Shown piece by piece: positions 8,266-16,943 of a stretch of DNA of 38,004 nucleotides. The stretch is taken from positions 1 to 38,004 of the forward strand of contig RFMS01000181.1 in assembly GCA_009927575.1 (NCBI GenBank). Reading direction: 5' to 3'. Position 1 is the stretch's first letter. Every line of letters starts with the position of its first letter. Both the position numbers and the translations under genes were made by a program. Source of the DNA: Actinomycetota bacterium. GTDB taxonomy: Bacteria; Actinomycetota; Actinomycetes; Nanopelagicales; Nanopelagicaceae. The notes under the pieces are model-generated. The model was given only the letters and a program-made list of their open reading frames with translations. It did no database searches and was not told the DNA's origin.

Positions 8266-9645
8266 CTAACCGTTATTAATTTTTACTTTGGTAATTGCTT
8301 GCTCAAGGCGTGAAACTTCGATGATTTCCATTCCTGGAATCTTTGCCTCAGAACCAATAGGAACTAATGCTCGTTTAAAACCTAATCGATGTGCTTCTTG
8401 GAGCCTGCGTTGAACCCCACTTACTTTTCGAATTTCTCCTGCGAGACCGACTTCGCCAATTGCGACGAGATCGGCAGGGAGGGCGAGTCCTTTTGCGGCA
8501 GAAGCTACCGCTAGTGCGACAGCGAGATCTGCCGCCGGTTCTGCCATCTTCATCCCGCCGACAGTTGCAGTATAAATATCGCGTCCACTTAATCGAATAT
8601 TTGCACGAAGTTCGAGCACTGCCAACGTCATCGCAGTTCGAGGGCTATCAAGTCCACTCGTTACTCGGCGTGCATTTCCGTAATCAACATCTTTCGCAGC
8701 GCTAACAAGCGCCTGAATTTCTGCAAGAAGTGGTCGACGCCCTTCAAGCGTAACCGTCACGCAACTTCCAGGAACTGGTTCCACATGTCGGGTGGTAAAT
8801 AACCCAGTGGGATCAGGTAAACCTTCAATTCCGCCATCATGTAAATCAAAACAGCCAACTTCATCACTTGCGCCAAACCTATTTTTAATTGCGCGAACCA
8901 TTCGTAATCGTGAATGTCGTTCGCCTTCAAATTGAAGGACAACATCAACGACGTGTTCGAGAAGTCTTGGTCCTGCAATCGAACCATCTTTAGTTACATG
9001 TCCGACAAGAACTAACGTAATTGATCGCTCTTTACAAAGTCGGATTAGCGCAGCTGCTACTTCACGAACTTGTGTGACTCCGCCTGGAGCTGAATCAATT
9101 GCTGCAGAGCCAATAGTTTGAATGCTGTCGATTACAAGAAGCGATGGCTTAACTTGATCAATATGAGAAATTACCGAACCTAATTCTGTTTCACTTGCTA
9201 GCCAGAGTGAAGCATCGACTGCTTTAAGTCTCTCTGCGCGCAACCGAACTTGTGAAGCAGATTCTTCACCGCTTATGTAAAGAGTGGTTAAACCTCGGCG
9301 CGCACTTTCGGCAGCAACAGTTAATAGGAGCGTTGATTTACCTACGCCAGGTTCACCGGCAAGAAGAATTGCGGCACCTGGAACAAGACCACCACCGAGA
9401 ACTCGATCGAGTTCTGGCACACCACTGGTGCGTGCTTTTGCAGAATCGAGTGCAACATCGCCAATCGGTTGTGCAGCTTGAGTAACCGCAGTTGGAATGA
9501 GTGAAAGTTTTTTAGGAGCAGAAACTTCTTCAACAGTTCCCCAAGCCTGACATTCACCGCATCGACCTACCCATTTAGATGAACTCCAGCCGCATTCGCC
9601 ACAGCGAAATGGATCCTTCGCAGGTTTTGCTGAACTCTTTGCCAT
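8266..9645 (-). CDS. radA: DNA repair protein RadA
   Basis: RadA is a RecA-like branch-migration ATPase acting in recombination. The 459 residues show an N-terminal zinc finger (Cys15, 18, 29, 32), Walker A GEPGVGKST (97-105), Walker B LLVIDSIQT near 170, the RadA-specific KNRFG motif (254-258), and a C-terminal Lon-protease-like domain. The length is typical of the family. A TAGGCT box 6 bases before the ATG, with no Shine-Dalgarno, marks it as the first and probably leaderless gene of a radA-mutY operon. Confidence 0.96.
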   Translation of the reverse strand: MAKSSAKPAKDPFRCGECGWSSSKWVGRCGECQAWGTVEEVSAPKKLSLIPTAVTQAAQPIGDVALDSAKARTSGVPELDRVLGGGLVPGAAILLAGEPGVGKSTLLLTVAAESARRGLTTLYISGEESASQVRLRAERLKAVDASLWLASETELGSVISHIDQVKPSLLVIDSIQTIGSAAIDSAPGGVTQVREVAAALIRLCKERSITLVLVGHVTKDGSIAGPRLLEHVVDVVLQFEGERHSRLRMVRAIKNRFGASDEVGCFDLHDGGIEGLPDPTGLFTTRHVEPVPGSCVTVTLEGRRPLLAEIQALVSAAKDVDYGNARRVTSGLDSPRTAMTLAVLELRANIRLSGRDIYTATVGGMKMAEPAADLAVALAVASAAKGLALPADLVAIGEVGLAGEIRKVSGVQRRLQEAHRLGFKRALVPIGSEAKIPGMEIIEVSRLEQAITKVKINNG

Positions 9646-9651
9646 GGTCAG

Positions 9652-9657
9652 AGCCTA
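9652..9657 (-). promoter_or_regulatory. -10 box of leaderless radA promoter
   Basis: On the minus strand TAGGCT is followed by six bases and then the radA ATG at 9645. No Shine-Dalgarno sequence is present. Confidence 0.55.
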
Positions 9658-9679
9658 TGACGAAGTGCTGACGAGCGCG

Positions 9680-10462
9680 TTACTTACGAGCACCAGCAGT
9701 AGCGGGATGCACAACAAATAGCGGAAGCGATTTTCTACGCCGTAATTTTCGAGCCTCCATGCGCACATCACAATGGCGGGCGAGTTCCTTATACCCAGCC
9801 GGCCCCAATAGTGCGACTAATTCATTTTTATTTGAAATATATACAGGCTCTTTACCAATGTGAGCTTCGGTGTTGCTTGTGCAATACCAATCAAAGTCAG
9901 CGCCACCTTCGCCCCAAGCAAGTCTTTCGTACTCACCAATCACAGTCACAGAAACTTTATTGTCACCAACAATTCTTTCTTCGAAAGAGCGACGAATAGG
10001 AAGTTGCCAACAAACATCGGGCTTCGTCTCTACAAAGTGCACACCTTCTTTTAGAGCGAGCGTGTGTAGTGCGCAGCCATATCCACCACTAAATCCTTTT
10101 TGATTCATAAAGATGCAGTTGCCATTTACTTTCTTGGTCTTTCTATCTTTATCAAGACCTAGTTCGGAGATGCGAAGAGTTTTACCTTTGCGCGCAACCG
10201 AGTAGTTCTCCCAAATATCTGGTGTCAGCCTGGCAGCCGCTTTCTCTACTCGCTCTTCATCTTCATCGGATGAGTAATACGCTCCATCGGAACAACATCC
10301 GCTGTCGGGTTTATCTGCATCAAGCCCTTTGCAACCGTTTCCGAATAGGCACGTCCAATTTGAAGTAAGCCAGGTGAGATCGCATTTAAATATCTCTTTG
10401 GGATTTGCTGGGTCGACAAATTCAATCCATTCGCGAGCAAATTGTGCATGGACCTCAGGCAT
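9680..10462 (-). CDS. Conserved cysteine-rich protein (Rv0495c-like)
   Basis: This 260-residue protein has no signal peptide or membrane segment. It carries ten cysteines, including a cluster at 27, 38, 44, 56 and 57 (CLFGNGCKGL and SGCCSDGAYY) and further ones at 116, 130 and 151. The pattern resembles metal- or Fe-S-binding YkgJ/DUF3109-like proteins. It sits divergent from proC, as the M. tuberculosis protein Rv0495c lies near proC, and is probably its orthologue. The function is unknown. Metal or redox binding is inferred from the cysteines alone. A TAGGCT box lies 8 bases upstream of the ATG. It is 34 bases upstream of radA on the same strand. Confidence 0.8.
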   Translation of the reverse strand: MPEVHAQFAREWIEFVDPANPKEIFKCDLTWLTSNWTCLFGNGCKGLDADKPDSGCCSDGAYYSSDEDEERVEKAAARLTPDIWENYSVARKGKTLRISELGLDKDRKTKKVNGNCIFMNQKGFSGGYGCALHTLALKEGVHFVETKPDVCWQLPIRRSFEERIVGDNKVSVTVIGEYERLAWGEGGADFDWYCTSNTEAHIGKEPVYISNKNELVALLGPAGYKELARHCDVRMEARKLRRRKSLPLFVVHPATAGARK

Positions 10463-10470
10463 AAGCGCAG

Positions 10471-10476
10471 AGCCTA
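10471..10476 (-). promoter_or_regulatory. -10 box upstream of the cysteine-rich protein gene
   Basis: On the minus strand TAGGCT stands 8 bases before the ATG at 10462. It lies in the 38-base divergent gap shared with proC, whose own TAGGCT box is at 10489-10494. Confidence 0.45.
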
Positions 10477-10488
10477 AGGCTTAGTAGG

Positions 10489-10494
10489 TAGGCT
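10489..10494 (+). promoter_or_regulatory. -10 box of leaderless proC promoter
   Basis: TAGGCT is followed by six bases and the proC ATG at 10501, with no Shine-Dalgarno sequence between them. Confidence 0.55.
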
Positions 10495-10500
10495 TGTCAC

Positions 10501-11322
10501 ATGAGCAGAAATAACCAATTTGCAGATCGAAATTGCATAGGTGTTATTGGCGTTGGAATTATGGGCGAAGCACTCATATCAGGGTTACTTTCTGCTGGTT
10601 ACATTGGTAGCTCAATTTGTATTGCTGATAAACGAGCTGAGCGAGTCAGTGAAATTGCTAAGAAATATGGAGTTTCGCCATCATCGCCAGAGAAAATCGC
10701 TACAGAGTGCGATGCGATTTTATTTGTCGTGAAACCACAAGATATGGCGACAGTTCTTGATGACATAGGATCGAAAATTCCTATGTCAACACTATTAGTC
10801 AGCTTTGCCGCAGGAAAGAAAACCTCATTTGTCGAAAGTCGCGTGATGGATGGCACTCCAGTATTGCGAGTAATGCCAAATACACCGCTTTTATTAGGTC
10901 GAGGCATGTCTGCAATATCTGCAGGGCGATATGCAATTGAAGCTGATATTGATTTCATTACCAACGTTTTATCAGCAAGTAGTGAAGTAATTGTGGTTGG
11001 CGAAGATCTTCAAGATGCGGTGACTGCCACTAGTGGGTCAGGGCCGGCATATTTCTTCTACTTTGTTGAAGCAATGATTAAAGGTGCGATGGACCTTGGG
11101 CTATCAGAGAAGGATGCAACGACGCTAACAATTCAAACAATCAATGGTGCTGCCACAATGCTCAATGAGAGTGGCAAGACTCCAACAACGCTCCGTGAGA
11201 ATGTAACGAGTCCAAACGGTACAACTGCAGCTGCAATTTCTTCCTTCGATCAATCAGAGACAAAAGAAATTATCGCGAAAGCAATGAAAGCGGCTCGAGA
11301 TCGATCTCAGGAATTGGCTTGA
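10501..11322 (+). CDS. proC: Pyrroline-5-carboxylate reductase
   Basis: ProC reduces pyrroline-5-carboxylate to L-proline with NAD(P)H, the last step of proline synthesis in the cytoplasm. The 273 residues begin with a Rossmann motif (GVIGVGIMGEALISG at about 14-28). They also contain the family segments VMPNTPLLLGRGMSA and SGSGPAYFFYFVEA, and the C-terminal dimerisation region ending LRENVTSPNGTTAAAI. The length is standard. The stop TGA overlaps the TTG start of the next gene. Confidence 0.97.
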   Translation: MSRNNQFADRNCIGVIGVGIMGEALISGLLSAGYIGSSICIADKRAERVSEIAKKYGVSPSSPEKIATECDAILFVVKPQDMATVLDDIGSKIPMSTLLVSFAAGKKTSFVESRVMDGTPVLRVMPNTPLLLGRGMSAISAGRYAIEADIDFITNVLSASSEVIVVGEDLQDAVTATSGSGPAYFFYFVEAMIKGAMDLGLSEKDATTLTIQTINGAATMLNESGKTPTTLRENVTSPNGTTAAAISSFDQSETKEIIAKAMKAARDRSQELA

Positions 11323-12496
11323 AATTTAAAGCACTACTTCTGCTCTTTTCTCTACTCCTTTCACAAAATACAGCGCTTGCAGCACCACTGCCAACGGTTA
11401 AGAATCTTCGAACGTCATTTGCGATTGAATCAGATTTTGATGTATCAAACGCGATCCTGACAAAGGATGCGGTTGTGTTGGTCGGCTCTAAATCAGGAAC
11501 AGCGGAAATTTCGGCGCGAACATTTGAGGGCGTTGTTTTGTGGAGAATTTCCCTAATGCAATCGATTATTGCTACTGATATCAAGAGCGCTGCAGATGGT
11601 TCGTTCTGGGTTCTTAGTTCAAGTGAAGTTTTTGATACAAGTACTGTTGCATCGACTTCTGGCGCGCTTAATCCAGACTCGATAGTTGTGACTAGCCCCT
11701 CACCAAAAAGTCGAGGATTGGTCTCGCTAAACATTGGCAGATATCAAGCACAGGACAATTACTTAGTACTTTCTCACACATTAATTCGTCAGCGAGTTTT
11801 CCGAGAGCGCTCTATCTCACTACTGAAGGTATTTTTATTGTTGGAGAACAACAAAGTACCTCCGGACGAGTCGGCGCGATCTGGATTTGTACTTTTACTT
11901 CGTGTGCAGCTCCACTATTGATCGGCAACAGTGAAACTTCGTTACGAGACTTAACGTTGATTAACAAAGAAATTTATATTGTGGGTTTGAGTAAAGATTC
12001 AATCGCAAAACTTCCACTTAAGGGAGTCACTGATGGAATAGTTCTCAGGGCTTCAACTTCAGGTGCAATAAAGGGAGCAATTCGAAGTTCACTTCCCAAG
12101 ACTTATAGGAAATGGGAGAGCGTCACTTCAAGCCTTCTTCAAGGCGGAATTTCAATCGGCAAAATTACAGAGGCGAGCGTTACACAATTTAATTCATCTC
12201 CTGGAAAATTTGGAGTTCCGGTATGGAGCGCGAGATTTCCTTCGCAGTCTGGTGCATTAGTAGCAGGTGCAAGCGCGTTATTTTCATCAACTGGTGGGAT
12301 TTCTGCTTTGAAGAGTTGGAAACCGAAATCACCTCAACTTTTACTGCTTACATTTGATAGCAAAGGCAGTATAAAAAGCGGAACCACCATTAATAACGGT
12401 GGTTCTCCAGTATCGTTCGACTATCTGAAAGGGCTTGGTTACGGAGTAATCAGCTCACTCAGCAATACGATGTACTTTACGCTCGTCCGAGAATAA
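11319..12496 (+). CDS. Exported protein of unknown function, one frameshift
   Basis: Translation from TTG 11319 (TTGA overlap with proC; AGGA about 7 bases upstream) gives an immediate signal peptide, MKFKALLLLFSLLLS, with the likely cleavage site ALA|AP. The first frame is convincing to about 11735 (LVSLNI). After that the second frame (WQISSTGQLLSTF, then TTEGIFIVGEQQS) makes better protein and runs to 12496. One missing base (ATTTGG read as ATTGG) joins them into about 392 residues. Short strand-like repeats such as ...IFIVG..., ...IYIVGLSK... and ...LLTFDSKGS... suggest a secreted beta-propeller-like fold. I do not recognise the family. It sits between proC and bS22, where M. tuberculosis has a BldC-like gene instead. 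Confidence 0.7.
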
Positions 12497-12510
12497 GAAA
12501 TGAGGTTGAA

Positions 12511-12609
12511 ATGGGTTCAGTAGTTAAGAAGCGCCGTAAACGTATGGCGAAGAAGAAGCACAAGAAACTTCTCAAGAAAACTCGTATTCAACGCAGAAAT
12601 AAGAAGTAG
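12511..12609 (+). CDS. Small ribosomal protein bS22 (AURKAIP1/COX24 domain)
   Basis: This is a 32-residue, very basic protein beginning MGSVVKKRRKRMAKKKHKK and ending QRRNKK. It is nearly identical in pattern to the mycobacterial 30S protein bS22, a 33-residue peptide found bound to the small subunit. A weak GAGGTTG precedes the ATG. The gene lies downstream of proC, as Rv0500B does in M. tuberculosis. It ends at 12609 and the convergent metalloprotease gene ends at 12610, leaving no room for a terminator. It is below the length cut-off of most gene callers. Confidence 0.93.
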   Translation: MGSVVKKRRKRMAKKKHKKLLKKTRIQRRNKK

Positions 12610-14976
12610 TTACTTCAACAGGGAAAGTTTTCCGTTAACGCTTGTAAGTGCGTAGCGGACTTTCCCTAAAGTAATCCAAATGACGTTTGCTTCTTTCTCA
12701 AAGAGCGTAGCCGATACTAAATCGACCGATTGATCCACTTTATTTAATTTGCAGAGCCGAGACTGGCAGCCAACCAAAATATCTTTGTCATCAATAGCGA
12801 GTGGTCCATTTGGAACACCAAAATTATCAATTGAAGTCGTTGATGAAGGTTCTGAACCAGAAACAGTTGCCCATACAACTCGATTGGGATCTGGAATTGT
12901 GATGCCACTTGCGCTGAACCACGCAGCGAAGACCCGAGTTCCCACTAGCGAGAGAGCAACGTTGTAGCCAGAGACAGCAATTGGACCACCTGTCGCAGCC
13001 AGTGTTGTGTACTGCCAATCTTCGGGATAAATCGATGAGCGAGTAGCTAATCGAACTTCACCTGTTGTCGCCTCGGTATTTTGATTGATGGTGAGAATTG
13101 AGTCGTAGAGAAGATAGACCTTCTTATCGACTGCGAGTGCTTGCAAATGGAAGCCGACATCGCCAGTCGTATGGTTTTCAGTAGTTTTATCGCCATCAAC
13201 CATCTCGTAAATCCACGACGTGCCGCTTCTAACAGCGCCAAGTAGAACTCCTTGAGATTCATCGCGATAGAAAACTTGAATTCCCGCAGGAGTTATAGCG
13301 CAGGCATTAGTGACGCTGACATCGCTGTTGGTTCTCGTTCGATTGGGATCATCATATTTATTGAGTGATGATCCATTTCCATCGACTACGTCAAAACTCC
13401 ATTTCTTACCATCGTAAACGGCGTAGCGGAGATCTTTGTCAGTGAGATCGGCATAGAAGATATGAAGTTTTTGAGTGGTTCCGGTACCGCTCGTGCAGAG
13501 TGAAACATCACCAGCAACATTATGTGAGGTTTTCCCATCAGTTGAAGAATTTCCATCAACAGTAGAAATGTTCCATTTCTTTCCATCATACGATGCGAGT
13601 TTGAGATCACCATTCTTTGAATCAGAGTAAGCGATAACTTTCTGATTCTTATAGGTTCCAGATGCAAGGAATTTGCCATCAGCCTTGGGATCAACAGTGG
13701 TCACGCGCCACGTCGACTCAGGAATAACTGCATTTGTTGTCACAGGATCAGAATTACCAAGTTGGTTCTTAGCTGTAACTGTGAATGAGTATGAAGTGCC
13801 ATTCTTTAAGTTAGGAACAATAACCGGTGACGTCAGCGCAGTAATAGGATCTGAATTGTTGCTTGCTTGAACGACATATGACGTTACTTGTGAAAGACGA
13901 GCATTTCCAGGTGGATCAAAGGTCACAATCGCGGATTTATCTCCAACAATTGCCTTCACATTTCTAGGTCCTTCAGGCAAACCAGTTGGTGTTCCTGGAG
14001 CTGGTTTACCGCGCATATCTTCAAGCATGGCCAAAAGAATTGGACCTGGCGCATGGAAAACTTCGCCCACATCAAGATTTGGAGTCATTACTGCATCTGT
14101 TGGAGATGATGAATATGTACTTTCATCGAGATGGCTAATTGATGAACCTGCTTCATATCGTGCTGGCGTATAGAGAAGAATTTTGTTGCCGTTATTTGCG
14201 GCAATTCCAAGCGGGCCAGACCAGACCAATTTATTAATCATTGCTTTGCCAAGATCAAGTGATGGCGAAGGTAAATCGATTAATTGATGGCCATCGGGAA
14301 GTTGGGTGTATGCATCAAATGGCGTTGGTTGATCAATACTTCCGTAGCCGAAGAATGGGTCGTATGCGGCAAGCGTAAGAAAACCAAGTCCGTGAGCTAA
14401 TTCGTGCATCACAACTGATTCGAGATCATATTCACTACGTGAAGGTCGACCGTCAGTTCCGGTGTACCAAGGCGCGCGAGCATTAATTGTCATGATGATG
14501 TCAGGACGATTGACATCAAGATCTTTGCCAGCAAGCGCATTTGCGAGCGCGGATGGGTAATTAATATCTCGCGCTGGTGCGCCAGTAAAATTCTTATAGA
14601 AATAATCAGGACGTGTAGAACCTAAAACTCCGCTTGTTTGGCGTCCCCACGTTACTTGTACTTTGATTGGAACAGCCGATTGAAATTTATCGGACCAAAT
14701 ATCTGCCGCCGCCTGAAATGCAGCTTGTGCATCTGCGGGAAATCCGATGTATGAGATATCGAATCGACTCTTAGTGTTGACATTAGCAACAGGTGATTGT
14801 GGTTGAGCAACAATTTTTGCGGAAGGAATCTTTTGAGTTTGTACTCCCGTGCCATACGTATGGAACCAGACTGTGGATGGCGTGCGCTCAAACGGTAGAG
14901 CTTGAGCCGTAGGAGCATTAAGAAGCGAAAATCCAAAGGCCGCAACAAGAAGGATGCTCTGGATTTTTTTACGCAT
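12610..14976 (-). CDS. Secreted zinc metalloprotease with fibronectin III and repeat domain
   Basis: A Sec signal peptide (residues 1-26, ending TAQA) is followed by a protease domain with VVMHELAHGLGFLT (HExxH at 191-195) and the later family motif GSSISHLDE (278-286) before DAVMTPNLDVGE. The 11th position of the metzincin motif is Thr201, not His or Asp, so the third metal ligand must come from elsewhere. A fibronectin type III domain covers about 335-420. The rest (about 425-788) has repeats of the form LKLASYDGKKW...VDG and LRYAVYDGKKW...VDG, likely a beta-propeller. No sortase signal or C-terminal anchor is seen, so it is probably released. The substrate is unknown. The gene has its own leaderless-type promoter. 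Confidence 0.85.
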   Translation of the reverse strand: MRKKIQSILLVAAFGFSLLNAPTAQALPFERTPSTVWFHTYGTGVQTQKIPSAKIVAQPQSPVANVNTKSRFDISYIGFPADAQAAFQAAADIWSDKFQSAVPIKVQVTWGRQTSGVLGSTRPDYFYKNFTGAPARDINYPSALANALAGKDLDVNRPDIIMTINARAPWYTGTDGRPSRSEYDLESVVMHELAHGLGFLTLAAYDPFFGYGSIDQPTPFDAYTQLPDGHQLIDLPSPSLDLGKAMINKLVWSGPLGIAANNGNKILLYTPARYEAGSSISHLDESTYSSSPTDAVMTPNLDVGEVFHAPGPILLAMLEDMRGKPAPGTPTGLPEGPRNVKAIVGDKSAIVTFDPPGNARLSQVTSYVVQASNNSDPITALTSPVIVPNLKNGTSYSFTVTAKNQLGNSDPVTTNAVIPESTWRVTTVDPKADGKFLASGTYKNQKVIAYSDSKNGDLKLASYDGKKWNISTVDGNSSTDGKTSHNVAGDVSLCTSGTGTTQKLHIFYADLTDKDLRYAVYDGKKWSFDVVDGNGSSLNKYDDPNRTRTNSDVSVTNACAITPAGIQVFYRDESQGVLLGAVRSGTSWIYEMVDGDKTTENHTTGDVGFHLQALAVDKKVYLLYDSILTINQNTEATTGEVRLATRSSIYPEDWQYTTLAATGGPIAVSGYNVALSLVGTRVFAAWFSASGITIPDPNRVVWATVSGSEPSSTTSIDNFGVPNGPLAIDDKDILVGCQSRLCKLNKVDQSVDLVSATLFEKEANVIWITLGKVRYALTSVNGKLSLLK

Positions 14977-14982
14977 GGCGGG

Positions 14983-14988
14983 AACTTA
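14983..14988 (-). promoter_or_regulatory. -10 box of leaderless metalloprotease promoter
   Basis: On the minus strand TAAGTT is followed by six bases and the ATG at 14976. It lies in an 85-base divergent gap with the glutaredoxin gene. Confidence 0.5.
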
Positions 14989-15049
14989 TCAAAGAGCCAA
15001 GAGCGCTAAAACCTGAAGAAAGGCATCTGTGGAAATTGTCAGGAAGAAT

Positions 15050-15055
15050 TAAGGT
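15050..15055 (+). promoter_or_regulatory. -10 box of leaderless glutaredoxin promoter
   Basis: TAAGGT is followed by six bases and the GTG at 15062. No Shine-Dalgarno sequence is present. Confidence 0.55.
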
Positions 15056-15061
15056 TTACCT

Positions 15062-15298
15062 GTGACTAACGTCCATATTTATTCGCGCCATGGATGTCAC
15101 CTCTGTGAAGTGGCGGAGAAAACGGCCAAGGAATTACAGAGCGAATATTCCTATCAATTATCCGTGGAATTTATCGATGGTAATCCAGAGCTCGAGAAAG
15201 AGTACGGCGAAAAAGTTCCGGTGATCATGATTAATGGTCAGCCGCACGATTATTGGCGGATTGATCGCGCTCGATTTATTTCAGCGATAAGTATTTAA
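15062..15298 (+). CDS. Glutaredoxin-like thiol-disulfide protein
   Basis: This 78-residue protein has a thioredoxin fold. The redox site GCHLCE (Cys11 and Cys14) sits after the first strand (VHIYSRH), and the conserved cis-proline region KVPVIMINGQ is near residue 60. The family (DUF836/glutaredoxin-like, comparable with M. tuberculosis Rv0508) is common in actinobacteria, but its physiological substrate is not established. The GTG start is supported by the upstream -10 box and by the first strand beginning immediately. The 3' end overlaps the convergent helicase gene by four bases. Confidence 0.88.
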   Translation: MTNVHIYSRHGCHLCEVAEKTAKELQSEYSYQLSVEFIDGNPELEKEYGEKVPVIMINGQPHDYWRIDRARFISAISI

Positions 15299-16943
15299 AT
15301 TTTTCCAGAGAGAACATCATCGGCATCAATGATGCGATAGGCATACCCTTGCTCAGCTAAGAAGCGTTGGCGATTTTGTGCAAAATCTTGGTCGACAGTA
15401 TCTCGAGCAACAAGTGAGTAGAAACGTGCGCCACGACCATCTGCTTTCGGGCGAAGTACACGACCAAGTCGTTGCGCTTCTTCTTGTCGCGAACCAAATG
15501 TTCCAGAAATTTGAATTGCAATCGATGCTTCAGGTAGATCAATAGAAAAGTTAGCGACCTTGGACACAACTAAACACTTCACTTCTCCGGTGCGGAATAA
15601 TTGGAATAACCGTTCCCGTTCTTTCACAGGAGTCTCGCCTTTGATGACAGGAACTCCAAGTGTTGCGGCGACATCATCAATTTGGTCGATGTACTGACCG
15701 ATGATGAGCACCTGATCATTTTCGTGATGTTTTGCTAGTGCAACAATGACGCTCTTCTTTGTCATTGTGGTGGCACATGTGCGATACATATCTTCTCGTT
15801 CGGCCGTCGCGTAGGCGAGTCGTTCGTGGTCGGTTAACGTCACGCGAACCTCAACGCAATCTGCCGGCGCGATATAACCTTGCGCTTCAATCTCTTTCCA
15901 CGGCACATCAAATCGCTTTGGCCCAATCAGCGAGAAGACTTCGCCTTCCATTCCATCTTCACGAACGAGCGTTGCAGTTAATCCAAGTCGGCGTCGCGAT
16001 TGAATATCAGCGGTAAATCGAAATATTGGTGCGGTAGAAGATGGACTTCGTCATAAATAATTAAGCCCCAATCGTGGGCATCAAAGAGATCAAGGTGGGC
16101 ATAAACACCCTTTTTACGCGTGGTCATCACCTGATAGGTAGCGATAGTTACGGGGCGAATCTCTTTCTTTGCTCCAGAATATTCACCGATCTCATCTTCT
16201 GTGAGCGTAGTGCGACGAAGAAGCTCATCACGCCACTGTCGTGCTGCAACTGTATTTGTTACCAAAATTAGCGTTGTTGCTTTTGCATGTGCCATCGCAG
16301 CTGCACCAACAATTGTTTTTCCAGCACCACACGGCAGAACGACTACTCCAGACCCACCATGCCAAAATCCTTCAGCAGCAAGTTTTTGATACTCGCGAAG
16401 TTTCCAATTACCTTCTTTAAGTGCGATCTCATGAGCTTGGCCATCGACGTAGCCAGCAAAATCTTCCGCCGGCCAACCTAATTTCAGTAACGCTTGTTTG
16501 AGAAAACCGCGCTGACTTGGGTGAACTGCGATAGTTTCGTCATCAACGCGCGCTCCAAGTAATGGTGCAACTTTCTTTCCGCGAACGACTTCAGCAAGAA
16601 CTGCTGCATCGTTAGAGATGAGAACTAATCCATGTACTGGATGAGACTCTAAACGGAGTCGACCATAACGCCCCATAGTTTCTGCAATGTCAATAAGAAG
16701 TGAATGTGGAACTGCAAACCGCGAATATTTCAACAGCGTATCAATTACTTGTTCCGCGTCATGACCTGCTGCACGTGCATTCCATAATCCAAGTGAGGTC
16801 AAACGGTACGTGTGAATATGCTCTGGAGATTTTTCTAACTCGGCAAATGGCGCGATATCTCGTCGACATTCGGCAGAGAGTGGATGATCAATATCAAGTA
16901 AGAGCGTCTTATCGCTCTGAACAATTAGTGGGCCATCAGTCAT
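15295..16943 (-). CDS. XPB/Ssl2-type DNA helicase (ERCC3-like), one frameshift
   Basis: The first frame (16943 down to about 16032) carries the N-terminal damage-recognition-like region, LREYQKLAAEG (182-192), Walker A LPCGAGKT (203-210) and the DEVH box (298-301). It then runs off frame. The second frame continues with IFRFTADIQSRRR and GLTATLVREDGMEGE and holds the helicase C-terminal domain, including GTFGSRQEEAQRLGRVLRPK. One missing C on the plus strand at about 16032 restores the family-typical LLPAPIFRFTADIQSRRRLG-type junction and a 549-residue protein, close to M. tuberculosis Rv0861c. It is a 3'-5' helicase of uncertain role in bacteria, probably repair. Its ATG overlaps the M20 peptidase stop by 8 bases. 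Confidence 0.9.

Noticed and set aside
9811-10103. Overlapping plus-strand open frames opposite the cysteine-rich gene
   Set aside because: They are antisense shadows with no start signals and protein-unlike composition.
12381-12405. Hairpin GAACCACC...GGTGGTTC
   Set aside because: It lies about 90 bases inside the exported-protein gene and has no T-tract, so it is probably chance within coding sequence.
12749-13870. Several open frames in and against the metalloprotease gene
   Set aside because: The metalloprotease frame is continuous, with clear domains. The others are shadows.
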